A stretch of 53,952 nt of DNA, taken from NCBI GenBank assembly GCA_031272265.1, contig JAISUD010000026.1:1-53952 (forward strand). Direction: 5' to 3'. Below the pieces are notes generated by a model. The model saw nothing but the letters and a program-made list of their open reading frames with translations. It did not search any database and was not told the DNA's origin. Source of the stretch: Endomicrobium sp. Its GTDB lineage: Bacteria; Elusimicrobiota; Endomicrobiia; Endomicrobiales; Endomicrobiaceae. Shown in pieces: positions 1 through 8,132 of the stretch. Position 1 is the first letter of the stretch; each line of letters opens with the position of its first letter. A program made the position numbers and the translations under genes.

Positions 1-405
1 CTTTTCAACACTACTTGCCTTAGCAGTACCGCTACCTACGGCACCTTTCAATGCTGCCTCTATCTCCGCCAGTGCCTGCTGATATGCTTTTGCAGCGTTA
101 GCTTTAAGAGATGCCGTCCAATCCGTCTTGTCCGCCGCTCTCAACAAGCCGCGCGGCTTGTAGTGGACATCTACCAAGTCCTCAGTAATTGGGATCCCTG
201 CTTGCAACAGAGAAAGGAGTGCCTGTTGTGTAAGAAGATCAGCAGAACGCTTTATAGCACTCTTAACTTGATCATCCATGCCAAGCTGTTCCACGTTCCC
301 ACCATATTCGCTAACCGCTTCACTCGCGGCACCGCCTTGTCCAGCTCCGCCGCCACCACCACCGCTCAATGCCATCTGCACTGGTTTAATTTTATCCTGT
401 TTCAT
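1..405 (-). CDS. Gly-rich hypothetical protein (partial, runs off left edge), island gene
   Basis: Reverse-strand read from ATG at 405: MKQDKIKPVQMALSGGGGGGAGQGGAASEAVSEYGGNVEQLGMDDQVKSAIKRSADLLTQQALLSLLQAGIPITEDLVDVHYKPRGLL...; open to window edge; start overlaps stop of upstream ORF (392..727). Confidence 0.7.
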   Translation of the reverse strand, partial: MKQDKIKPVQMALSGGGGGGAGQGGAASEAVSEYGGNVEQLGMDDQVKSAIKRSADLLTQQALLSLLQAGIPITEDLVDVHYKPRGLLRAADKTDWTASLKANAAKAYQQALAEIEAALKGAVGSGTAKASSVEK

Positions 406-727
406 CTTTTTTATCTATGACTTTTGATTTTTCTTGCTCTATTCTCTGTTTCGGGTACCTCCGGGTGGCTATCCGTCTACGTTTAAACTCCTTCTTGATG
501 AGTCTAATGTAATGACGGATTGTTTTGATGTCCTCATGCAATGTGTTCGTCAATTCATTTAGCTCCTCATCTGTTTTCTCTGCTAAGAGTTCCCCTGTAT
601 CCGTGTCGGATATGCATACTTCATAAGGTTCAGAATGGATTGATCCTTGCCTACTCCGAATGAAATATGCTGCCTGTGCGGACATAAAAATAAGTAATAA
701 CATCCCTGCTAAAATTAGTTTTTTCAT
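392..727 (-). CDS. Small protein with N-terminal signal/TM helix and charged helical tail (hypothetical)
   Basis: ORF track; MKKLILAGMLLLIFMSAQAAYF...; AGGA-like RBS (AAGAGGATACAAAATG) upstream. Confidence 0.65.
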   Translation of the reverse strand: MKKLILAGMLLLIFMSAQAAYFIRSRQGSIHSEPYEVCISDTDTGELLAEKTDEELNELTNTLHEDIKTIRHYIRLIKKEFKRRRIATRRYPKQRIEQEKSKVIDKKDETG

Positions 728-747
728 TTTGTATCCTCTTTCTTGTT

Positions 748-921
748 TTATTGTGTGATTGGGCTGGACTGTAAGATGGAATCCCTCCTCGCAATATAAT
801 ATACATACTCGGCAAAGTACAAAACCATAGTTTTCGCGCGCTCTTGTTTCTCGCTTGCCACCTCGTCATCATGGATGTGATTAACAAGATTGGTTTGAGT
901 GATCTGAATGTTGTATTTCAA
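748..921 (-). CDS. Hypothetical ORF overlapping 881..1228 in another frame; possibly the C-terminal half of a frameshifted gene
   Basis: Read by hand: (TTG)KYNIQITQTNLVNHIHDDEVASEKQERAKTMVLYFAEYVYYIARRDSILQSSPITQ*; joins the 881..1228 frame at a T7 tract (929-935). Confidence 0.45.
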   Translation of the reverse strand: MKYNIQITQTNLVNHIHDDEVASEKQERAKTMVLYFAEYVYYIARRDSILQSSPITQ

Positions 922-1228
922 TCTGTTTAAAAAAACTGGCAGTGTCTGCCTCGATATTATTCAGCTCCTCTGCCCTGCTAAGTTCCTGCGCATCCTGCGC
1001 AATCGCCACTGGGTCCTGCCTAGACTGCTGGTCGGCGAATTTAGTCATAAGCCTGTTTTGCAGCCAATGCGCTTCTGTCAACGTTATTTGCCGGGCAAGT
1101 TCGAGTATATGAAACGTACCGTTAGGAAATTTGCTGTCTAAGATTTCCATTATTAGTTTTTCTACTGAGGAGCGCTCCCTCTGGAGAGAGAGTTGCCCTG
1201 AGCGGTCGTATCCCAGCCATAGTCCCAA
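881..1228 (-). CDS. Hypothetical helical island protein
   Basis: ORF track; coding-like composition; frame extends upstream of the TTG start to a TAG. Confidence 0.5.
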   Translation of the reverse strand: MGLWLGYDRSGQLSLQRERSSVEKLIMEILDSKFPNGTFHILELARQITLTEAHWLQNRLMTKFADQQSRQDPVAIAQDAQELSRAEELNNIEADTASFFKQIEIQHSDHSNQSC

Positions 1229-1238
1229 AGCGACATTG

Positions 1239-1420
1239 TCATACTCTTTCTCGGTTAGGAGTGAGAAGATTTCCTGCTGATACCTGCTCTATTTCCGTTT
1301 TATTCGCCTTCCCTGCGGACACCACTTCCACTATTAGCCTGCCGTCTACTCCTATGTCCCTAGAAGAAGATCCCCCCCAGCTCCGCCTCCAGCACCTAAA
1401 TGTATGCGACGTGAGGACAT
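1239..1420 (-). pseudogene. Small Gly-rich ORF interrupted (or slippage-regulated) at a G7 tract
   Basis: MSSRRIHLGAGGGAGG then, after a -1 shift in GGGGGGG (1372-1378), SSSRDIGVDGRLIVEVVSAGKANKTEIEQVSAGNLLTPNRERV*; span is 182 nt, 1 nt short of in-frame. Confidence 0.4.
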
Positions 1421-1433
1421 CAGAGGACGTCTA

Positions 1434-1673
1434 CTACTGCCATAGGAAGAGACGGGTACTACGGCAGCACCATATGATTCTAATGATTCCAACGACGGCG
1501 AGAAGGAAGCCTCCTACAATCAGACTGCCCAGAACTAGTCGGTTAGCTTGGGGAACCTCTATGCGCGTGTTTATTAGATCTATCTCGCGCGCACGTATGT
1601 CCGTCGTACTAGGCACTTTGACACATCCCCTCAACTGAATTAATATCATTAGGATTGCGATTGTTTTTTTCAT
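1434..1673 (-). CDS. Small lipoprotein-like/TM protein (QL-x-GC family)
   Basis: ORF track; MKKTIAILMILIQLRGCVKVPS... then TM helix and WCCRSTR. Confidence 0.6.
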   Translation of the reverse strand: MKKTIAILMILIQLRGCVKVPSTTDIRAREIDLINTRIEVPQANRLVLGSLIVGGFLLAVVGIIRIIWCCRSTRLFLWQ

Positions 1674-1707
1674 GTTGCACTTCTTAATGTGATGTTATTA
1701 GATGGTA

Positions 1708-2016
1708 TCAAATTTTGGAAATGATCTCTGCAATCTTACCTTTGCAACAGCAGTGGTCAATTAATGTTATTCCCTCTGCGATTGCCAGTCCTGGTAGTAC
1801 CATTCGCATTATCATCCCCTTCCACCCCAAGTTCTTAGGCTCTGGAATTCGATGGGATAGTGAAGTTGGAGATGGGGACGGAATCGGAGTCGGTGTTTCC
1901 TCTTGTGTTGGCTTTTCTCCCTCTTTTGTTTTTTGTTCAGTGAAGACAGCAGGTTGTTTAGTACAGCCGATTAGCTGAAATAATATTAATGCTATTGCGA
2001 TTCTTCGCATTTTCAC
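1708..2016 (-). CDS. Small Pro-rich lipoprotein with C-terminal TM and HCCCKGK motif
   Basis: ORF track; lipobox LILFQLIGC; PTPIPSPSPTS linker. Confidence 0.65.
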   Translation of the reverse strand: MKMRRIAIALILFQLIGCTKQPAVFTEQKTKEGEKPTQEETPTPIPSPSPTSLSHRIPEPKNLGWKGMIMRMVLPGLAIAEGITLIDHCCCKGKIAEIISKI

Positions 2017-2084
2017 TTTCTTCCCTGTTTTTGTTTTTTTATTTTTTACAACAACAACGACAACAATTCGCCATAGTAACTATA

Positions 2085-2345
2085 TTAGCGGTTGCAACAG
2101 TACTGGTCAATTAATACTAGTAGCTCTCCGAGTGCTAATCCTACTAGTGGTGATAGCGTTACTATATACAGTTAGTGCTTAACCACTCAATCCTCAATTT
2201 GATCGTATCGTGAAGTTGGAGATGGTGGTGGAGTCGAAGTCGGTGTTTCCTCTTATGTTTTTGTTCCTCGTTCGTCGACAATAGCAAGTTGTTTGGTGCA
2301 GCCGACTAGCTGAAACAATATTAATGCTATTACGATTTCTTTTGT
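2085..2345 (-). pseudogene. Degraded tandem paralogue of the 1708..2016 lipoprotein
   Basis: Reverse strand: KEIVIALILFQLVGCTKQLAIVDERGTKT*EETPTSTPPPSPTSRYDQIED*; extensive nucleotide similarity to 1739-1990 (e.g. 'gtgaagttggagatgg', 'gtcggtgtttcctctt', 'gaaacaatattaatgctatta'). Confidence 0.75.
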
Positions 2346-2537
2346 GTTTCTTCCCTCTCTTTCATATATGACATTTGGTCTTTTTTCTCATGTGTGACTT
2401 CTGGTCTGCCCTATTTCCCGCTCGAATTCTATTCTCCAATTAATATAATATAGACAACCTCCGTTAAGCTAATCATTATAGTTCGCAATAGACGAGAGGT
2501 CTCGCCTCCCTCTTGCACGGCAAGCTGCGCGGTCGTG

Positions 2538-2912
2538 TCATAAAGGTTTTGTTCTACCGTACGTATAAAAACACGTCTGGTCACTCTCTAACTTGTCTAC
2601 TGCTTCTAGCGGCTTCAGCTCGTCGCGCACTCTATTCTCTATCGCAGATGTCGCCTGCTGTGTTTTTTCCCTGCCATAAGACATTACAGTGTGCTGGCTA
2701 CCATCCTCAGCTGTCACATTCGATCTTAATTGAGCGTTCAGTATCCCATCTATCTCGGTGTCGGGATTGGAGACGGGACATATACGGAGCAATTGTTCGT
2801 AGACGTCTTTAAAGTCCTCATAATATAATAGTAAGATCTTCATGCGCCATCTTATCTTATTCAAACCCTCGTTGTCTTGGTTTTCCCTCGCCTCCAATTG
2901 TAGAGGCGCCAC
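2538..2912 (-). CDS. Hypothetical helical island protein
   Basis: ORF track; GTG start overlapping the 3' end of 2861..3103. Confidence 0.5.
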   Translation of the reverse strand: MAPLQLEARENQDNEGLNKIRWRMKILLLYYEDFKDVYEQLLRICPVSNPDTEIDGILNAQLRSNVTAEDGSQHTVMSYGREKTQQATSAIENRVRDELKPLEAVDKLESDQTCFYTYGRTKPL

Positions 2913-3103
2913 TGGTCTTGAGCGTCGTTTGCATTTTTTGCCGACGCTTCTATCCGCGATTCTAGCGCACCTTTCCCCTCGGAGTGCAGATCGTTTTTAA
3001 CTTTGTATTTACAATAGTATATGATTCCAACGATGACAACGAAGACAAGAAGGACGCCTACGGTGCCTACAATTATTTGTGTGTAGTCAGTTTGCTGTAC
3101 CAC
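2861..3103 (-). CDS. Single-TM protein with charged helical C-terminus
   Basis: ORF track; MVQQTDYTQIIVGTVGVLLVFVVIVGIIYYCKYKVKND.... Confidence 0.55.
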   Translation of the reverse strand: MVQQTDYTQIIVGTVGVLLVFVVIVGIIYYCKYKVKNDLHSEGKGALESRIEASAKNANDAQDQWRLYNWRRGKTKTTRV

Positions 3104-3576
3104 CTGGCCACGCTGTTCTTGGTGTCGCAGAAGGCTTGCTTACTTGTGGCCAAGTACTGGTTCATCGCATCCATCCTTTGGGTCCAGCCGGCGAGAGTGC
3201 CGGTAATGCCCTCCTCGTTTGTGAGGCCCGTTATGCGTTGCTGGATGTTTTCATCTCTAGGGTCTTCAGTCTTGCCGCTTGGAAGCAGATGCTTTTGGTG
3301 TGTATCTCAACTGAGATGTTTATGTTCTAGGCGGCGATATACATAGACTCCAGCACCCAGTAGTATTAGGCCGTCAACCATCACTCCTGCCAGTCCCATC
3401 CACAAGCACAACCATAGCTCATGCACGGTTGCGCTGAGTGCGTTTATTTCGGTTTCATATGTCTCTTTCAGTGCGTTTATCTCTTTTTCATTCGTGTTTT
3501 TAATTATTGCTGGAGGTGGAGTGCAGCCGACTAGCTGAAACAATACTAAGATTATCGCTATCTTTTTCAGCACCAT
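3073..3576 (-). pseudogene. Lipoprotein/TM gene with in-frame TGA at 3307-3309 (intact N-terminal part 3307..3576)
   Basis: MVLKKIAIILVLFQLVGCTPPPAII...GVYVYRRLEHKHLS*DTHQKHLLPSGKTEDPRDENIQQRITGLTNEEGITGTLAGWTQRMDAMNQYLATSKQAFCDTKNSVARWYSKLTTHK*; same frame continues 77 codons past the TGA; RBS GGAG-TGTTTG-ATG. Confidence 0.6.
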
Positions 3577-3680
3577 CAAACACTCCATGCACACACTGCA
3601 AGTAGTTGTTAGCTGCAATACTACCATACTACCCATCGCCAAAGCAACTCGTAGGATTAAGCACGCCTATAGTGGGAACT

Positions 3681-3776
3681 CTACACAACGATCTCAGAAA
3701 GGTAGGTGCGAAAAATATTATAAAGAACAATCCCCACTTTACACATTATGATAAACAATGCCAGCAGCCAGACCAT
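3681..3776 (-). CDS. 31-aa single-TM micropeptide
   Basis: MVWLLALFIIMCKVGIVLYNIFRTYLSEIVV*; good RBS GAGGAAGATTAAATG; absent from ORF track because of length. Confidence 0.45.
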   Translation of the reverse strand: MVWLLALFIIMCKVGIVLYNIFRTYLSEIVV

Positions 3777-3813
3777 TTAATCTTCCTCAGATTATATTCG
3801 TCCTTATCAACAC

Positions 3814-3851
3814 ATGCACGTATAGTATACCTGTGTATACTATACGTGCAT
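3814..3851. repeat. Perfect inverted repeat, 17-bp arms, 4-nt loop
   Basis: atgcacgtatagtatac-ctgt-gtatactatacgtgcat; no T-tract after either arm. Confidence 0.95.
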
Positions 3852-4105
3852 CATTTGTAAGTATCCATATGCAGAAGGCAATAATAAATATTGCTTTAGT
3901 ATTTTACTTCCTCTGTTTATAGGTGGTGTCGTCTAGCGGCCAGTCGTTTTTATTTCAATCTTTGATAAATACACTCGGCCATTTAATGTCTATATCTCCA
4001 ATCCTATTTACTTCGGTAACTTCCACAGTGTTCTCAAGCATTTGTTACGACGAGTATATTGCTAAAAACGCGAAAATAAAACAACCGAAACGACAATTAA
4101 TCTCT

Positions 4106-5182
4106 TCACCTAGCTCTCTTATACAAAGGTTTTATAAGCGTTTTTATTTTTCTCTTACTATTATGAATTTCAACTTCTAATTCATTATCGGTTTTGACAT
4201 TTACATTTGTTTCAATCAACGCCATACCTACCGCTTTTTTCAATGTAGGGGAAAAAGATCCGCTCGTTACATACCCGATTTCTTTACCATCTAAAAAGAT
4301 TTTATCAGCGTTCCTTGCAACGCCAGTAGAACATTCAAAAGCTATTGATCTTCTCAAAGGCTTGTCTTTTAAAAGTAAAAGCTTGTTTTTACCTATAAAA
4401 TCGCTATCCCAGTTTATCGTCTTCTGAAATCCGGCGTCAATCGGATTTATGTTTTCGTCAATTTCATGTCCGTGCAAAGGCATGCAGGCTTCAAGTCTTA
4501 AAGTATCGCGACATCCAAGTCCGCAGGGTTTTATTGAAAGACTCATAAACTTTTTCCAAAGATCAACTATTCGCTCTTTAGAAATAAAAATTTCAAATCC
4601 GTCCTCACCGGTATAGCCTGTTCTTGCGACCCTGCAAAAATCCGCGTCTATATCTTTTAACTTCAGCGACGATATAGTAAAATACTTCATGTCTTTGATG
4701 TAAGTTTCGCAAATGCTTTGCAATACTTCGGGGGATTTAGGTCCCTGCACCGAAATAAGGCAAATATCGGTGCTTATATTTCTTATCTTAACTTTTTCCG
4801 TCTTCTTCTGTTTGTTTAACCAGTTAAAATCTTTTTCTAAATTTCCGGCGTTTGCAACAACCATATATTCAAAACCAAATTTATAAACTATGACATCATC
4901 TTTTACACCGCCGTTTTCATTGAGGAGCATAGAATATCTCGCTTTTTTGTTAGGAAGTCCCGATATATTCCCAAGCATAACATAATTCAAAAATCTCTCA
5001 GAATCTTCCCCTCTGACTATAAAAGTTCCCATATGAGATGTGTCAAACACGCCAATATTTGTCCTAACATTGTTATGCTCATCAATAATTGAGGTATACT
5101 GCAAAGGCATTTCCCAGCCACCAAACTCTACGAACTTCGCTCCAAGTTTTTTATGTTCGCTATACAAATATGTTCTTTTCAT
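4106..5182 (-). CDS. gcvT: Glycine cleavage system aminomethyltransferase (T protein)
   Basis: Full-length 358 aa; FGGWEMPLQY, DTSHMG, KDDVIVYK motifs. Confidence 0.95.
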   Translation of the reverse strand: MKRTYLYSEHKKLGAKFVEFGGWEMPLQYTSIIDEHNNVRTNIGVFDTSHMGTFIVRGEDSERFLNYVMLGNISGLPNKKARYSMLLNENGGVKDDVIVYKFGFEYMVVANAGNLEKDFNWLNKQKKTEKVKIRNISTDICLISVQGPKSPEVLQSICETYIKDMKYFTISSLKLKDIDADFCRVARTGYTGEDGFEIFISKERIVDLWKKFMSLSIKPCGLGCRDTLRLEACMPLHGHEIDENINPIDAGFQKTINWDSDFIGKNKLLLLKDKPLRRSIAFECSTGVARNADKIFLDGKEIGYVTSGSFSPTLKKAVGMALIETNVNVKTDNELEVEIHNSKRKIKTLIKPLYKRAR

Positions 5183-5264
5183 TTTTAAAATTCCTTTAAC
5201 AACAAAATTTTTATATTTCCCGTTCGGAATTTATTCAACAACATTTCGCGTTGTTCTTATAGAG

Positions 5265-5300
5265 GGTTTTAATTTCCACTTTTTTTTGTCAATTCTACGC
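5265..5300. repeat. 36-bp perfect direct repeat, copy A (duplicate of lpd 3' end)
   Basis: ggttttaatttccacttttttttgtcaattctacgc, identical to 5331-5366. Confidence 0.95.
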
Positions 5301-5330
5301 TACCGCAATTAAAAACTTAAAAGAAAAAAA

Positions 5331-5366
5331 GGTTTTAATTTCCACTTTTTTTTGTCAATTCTACGC
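5331..5366. repeat. 36-bp perfect direct repeat, copy B (inside lpd 3' end)
   Basis: Same 36-mer; encodes the terminal lpd residues VELTKKSGN*. Confidence 0.95.
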
Positions 5367-6687
5367 ACTTATCAAACGCGTCTTCATAGGCATTGAACAA
5401 ACTTTCACTAAATGACGGATGAAAAATAGATCCTCTTGATATCTGCTCCGCGCTGCTTTTAATAACCTGAGAGGCAATGTTTATAAGTTCATCAGAGTGA
5501 GAGCCGACAATCCAAAAAGCCAATGGCTTTTTCGTCGTTTTATCAACGGCACATTTTACAAAACCCGCTCGCTCGTTTTCAATAAAAGCTCTGCCACTTG
5601 CAGCAAACGGGAATTTTCCAAAAATTACATCTTTATATCTTAAAAAATCCGATGCCTTTACTGAAGAACTTTGAGGCATTGAAAAAACAACTTGCGGGAT
5701 AACGGAATTGTCAACTGCAATAGAACTCTTTCCAATTGCATTTTCCGCCGCTACAGCTCCCTCGTTCTGCGCCGCGTAAGCCAGCAGATTTTTCCCCGCG
5801 ATGTCTCCTACTGCGTAAATATTGCTCACGTTCGTCCGACAGAACTCGTCTGTTTCTATAAAGCCTCTTTTAATTGTTTTAACACCAGCTTTTTCCAAAC
5901 CCAAATCACTATTCGGCGTTCGACCAGTAACAATCAATACTTTTTCATACTTGTCCGCTTGGTCAAGTGCGTTGGAACATGAAACCAGCACTTCAACGCC
6001 CTGCCTTAACAGGTTTCTTCTTATCTCCTCCGATACTTCTCTATCTTCATTGGGAAGTAGACAATTTTCACATTCGGCTAAAGTTATACAGCAACCGAAC
6101 CCTGAAAATATTGTAGCCATCTCAATCCCTATCGCGCCACCGCCGACTATAAGCATATTTGCCGGCATTTCTTTAAGATTCAAAGCATCTGTTGAATTTA
6201 TTATTTTTCCACTGTCAAAAACAAATCCCTTTATCACCGAAGGAATCGCACCCGAAGCAATAATGATTTTATCCGCGGACACTTTGAAAATCTCTTTTTT
6301 CTCAGCACCCAAAACCGCAAGAGTATTTCTATCTTTAAACGATGCTGCACCCTCTATAACATCTATATCATACGAAGATAACACCGCTATCATACCTTTT
6401 CTAATACCGGCAATAGCCTTGTCTTTTCTCGCAGCTATATCTGCGAAAACAACAGGCTCTAAATTAGCTTTAAAGCCGTATTCATAAGATTTTTGAATTT
6501 TCTGTTTTATTTTCAGCGATTGCCATAGAAATTTCGTCGGAAGACAACCAAAATTCAGACATGTCCCGCCGATAAGAGATTTTTCTATTAACGCCGCTTT
6601 CGCGCCAAGCTGAGCTGCTCTTACGGCTGCTGTAAATCCGCCCGGACCCGAACCTATAACAATAACATCATATTCATTTAACCCCAT
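5335..6687 (-). CDS. lpd: Dihydrolipoyl dehydrogenase
   Basis: GSGPGGFTAAVRAAQLG, GGTCLNFGCLPTK redox motif, 450 aa. Confidence 0.92.
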   Translation of the reverse strand: MGLNEYDVIVIGSGPGGFTAAVRAAQLGAKAALIEKSLIGGTCLNFGCLPTKFLWQSLKIKQKIQKSYEYGFKANLEPVVFADIAARKDKAIAGIRKGMIAVLSSYDIDVIEGAASFKDRNTLAVLGAEKKEIFKVSADKIIIASGAIPSVIKGFVFDSGKIINSTDALNLKEMPANMLIVGGGAIGIEMATIFSGFGCCITLAECENCLLPNEDREVSEEIRRNLLRQGVEVLVSCSNALDQADKYEKVLIVTGRTPNSDLGLEKAGVKTIKRGFIETDEFCRTNVSNIYAVGDIAGKNLLAYAAQNEGAVAAENAIGKSSIAVDNSVIPQVVFSMPQSSSVKASDFLRYKDVIFGKFPFAASGRAFIENERAGFVKCAVDKTTKKPLAFWIVGSHSDELINIASQVIKSSAEQISRGSIFHPSFSESLFNAYEDAFDKCVELTKKSGN

Positions 6688-8113
6688 TCATTCCTCTAAA
6701 AGCATCTATTGCAAAATTAAACAAAAACAACAAAGAAACTATAAGTAAAATAGGATGAACTTCTTTTATTTTGCCGCGCGCTAATTTTACAATACAGTAA
6801 AATATAAATCCTGCAGCTATGCCATAGCTTATATTAAACGAAAAAGCCATAATTATTATCGTTAAAAACGCTGGAAAAGCTTGTTCAAAATCACTCCAAT
6901 CTATTTTCATTATTGAAGACATCATAAGCACGCCTACAACTATTAACGCAGGAGCCGCAGCTTCCGGAGGAACTATGCTGAAAAAATTTGCAAACGGAAG
7001 ACACAACAAAAACATTGCAGCAACTACAAGCCCGGTTAGTCCCGTTCTTCCGCCGACTGATATGCCGGAAGCGCTTTCAACATAAGTAGTTACGCTGCTT
7101 GTCCCAAACAATCCACCCGCCGCGCAGGCAATACCGTCTGAAAATAAAGCTTTTTCAAATTTTGATCCAAATCTTTTCCCGGACAGAGAATTTTTACCAT
7201 TTTCAGAGCTGCTATCAAAAATGCCGCTTATTTTCCCCGCACCTATAAACGTTCCTATAGCGCCAAAAGTCTCCGAAAGAATCAATGAAAATAACGCAAT
7301 TAAAGTAAAAACTACCTTATTAAAATCCGAAAACAGAGAAGTAATATTAGAACTTTTAAACGCCGCAAATGCAACGTCTTTTATCAAAACTACTGATTTC
7401 AAATCAAGAAACTTAATTTTTGAAATATCTACTACCCCCATAGGAATGCCGATTATAACGGTCGCTATAATGCCTATAAAAATCGCGCCTTTGACCTTTT
7501 TCACAACAAGCACTATAACCAATATGAGACCTATAAGTCCTAGCAAGGCGTGCGGATTATTAAAAACCGTTAGAAACGGCATAATTGAGCTATCCGAAAC
7601 TACATTGCCGCTCTCTAAAACAGCGTATTTACCCGCGTCAGAAACGAACGTTAAAAAAGAGGCGCTTTTTAAACCTATATAAGCTATAAATATTCCAATG
7701 CCTCCGCTAATTGAATTCTTAAGAAAATCAGGTATCGCTTCAACAAGCGTTTTTCTGAGTTTTGTAACAGTTATAAGAATAATAAATAACCCGCATAAAA
7801 ATACTATTGTAAGCGCTTCGGTCCAAGAAAACCCCATTTGTTTACATAGAGTAAAAGTAAAAAAAGCGTTAGATCCCATTCCGGGTGCAAGCGCGAAAGG
7901 AACATTTGCATATAAAGCCATTATAAGCGTGCCAAATACCGAAGCTAAAATTGTCGCTGCGAAAACGCCTTGCCACGACATTCCGGAATTTAAAGAAAGA
8001 ATAGAAGGATTTACAAAAATGATATAAGCCATCGTAAAAAATGTAGTAAGCCCCGCAATGATTTCCGTAGAAACATTCGTATTATTTTCTTTCAATTTAA
8101 AAAAATCTTTCAT
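6674..8113 (-). CDS. NCS2/AzgA-type purine (guanine/hypoxanthine) permease
   Basis: EIIAGLTTFFTMAYIIFVNPSIL, NAFFTFTLC, multi-TM 479 aa. Confidence 0.9.
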   Translation of the reverse strand: MKDFFKLKENNTNVSTEIIAGLTTFFTMAYIIFVNPSILSLNSGMSWQGVFAATILASVFGTLIMALYANVPFALAPGMGSNAFFTFTLCKQMGFSWTEALTIVFLCGLFIILITVTKLRKTLVEAIPDFLKNSISGGIGIFIAYIGLKSASFLTFVSDAGKYAVLESGNVVSDSSIMPFLTVFNNPHALLGLIGLILVIVLVVKKVKGAIFIGIIATVIIGIPMGVVDISKIKFLDLKSVVLIKDVAFAAFKSSNITSLFSDFNKVVFTLIALFSLILSETFGAIGTFIGAGKISGIFDSSSENGKNSLSGKRFGSKFEKALFSDGIACAAGGLFGTSSVTTYVESASGISVGGRTGLTGLVVAAMFLLCLPFANFFSIVPPEAAAPALIVVGVLMMSSIMKIDWSDFEQAFPAFLTIIIMAFSFNISYGIAAGFIFYCIVKLARGKIKEVHPILLIVSLLFLFNFAIDAFRGMNGVK

Positions 8114-8132
8114 TTAACCGTACATCCATTTT

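Noticed and set aside
163-420. Plus-strand 85-aa ORF
   Set aside because: Antisense to the partial Gly-rich minus-strand gene, which has translational coupling with its upstream neighbour.
651-887. Minus-strand 78-aa ORF of the track
   Set aside because: The overlapping frame 748..921 reads more protein-like; the 78-aa frame looks spurious.
5822-6487. Long plus-strand ORF (221 aa)
   Set aside because: Antisense to lpd, which has unmistakable family motifs; low-complexity Ser/Leu-rich translation typical of antisense frames.
7221-8027. Plus-strand ORFs of 153 and 109 aa
   Set aside because: Antisense to the AzgA-type permease; no recognisable motifs.
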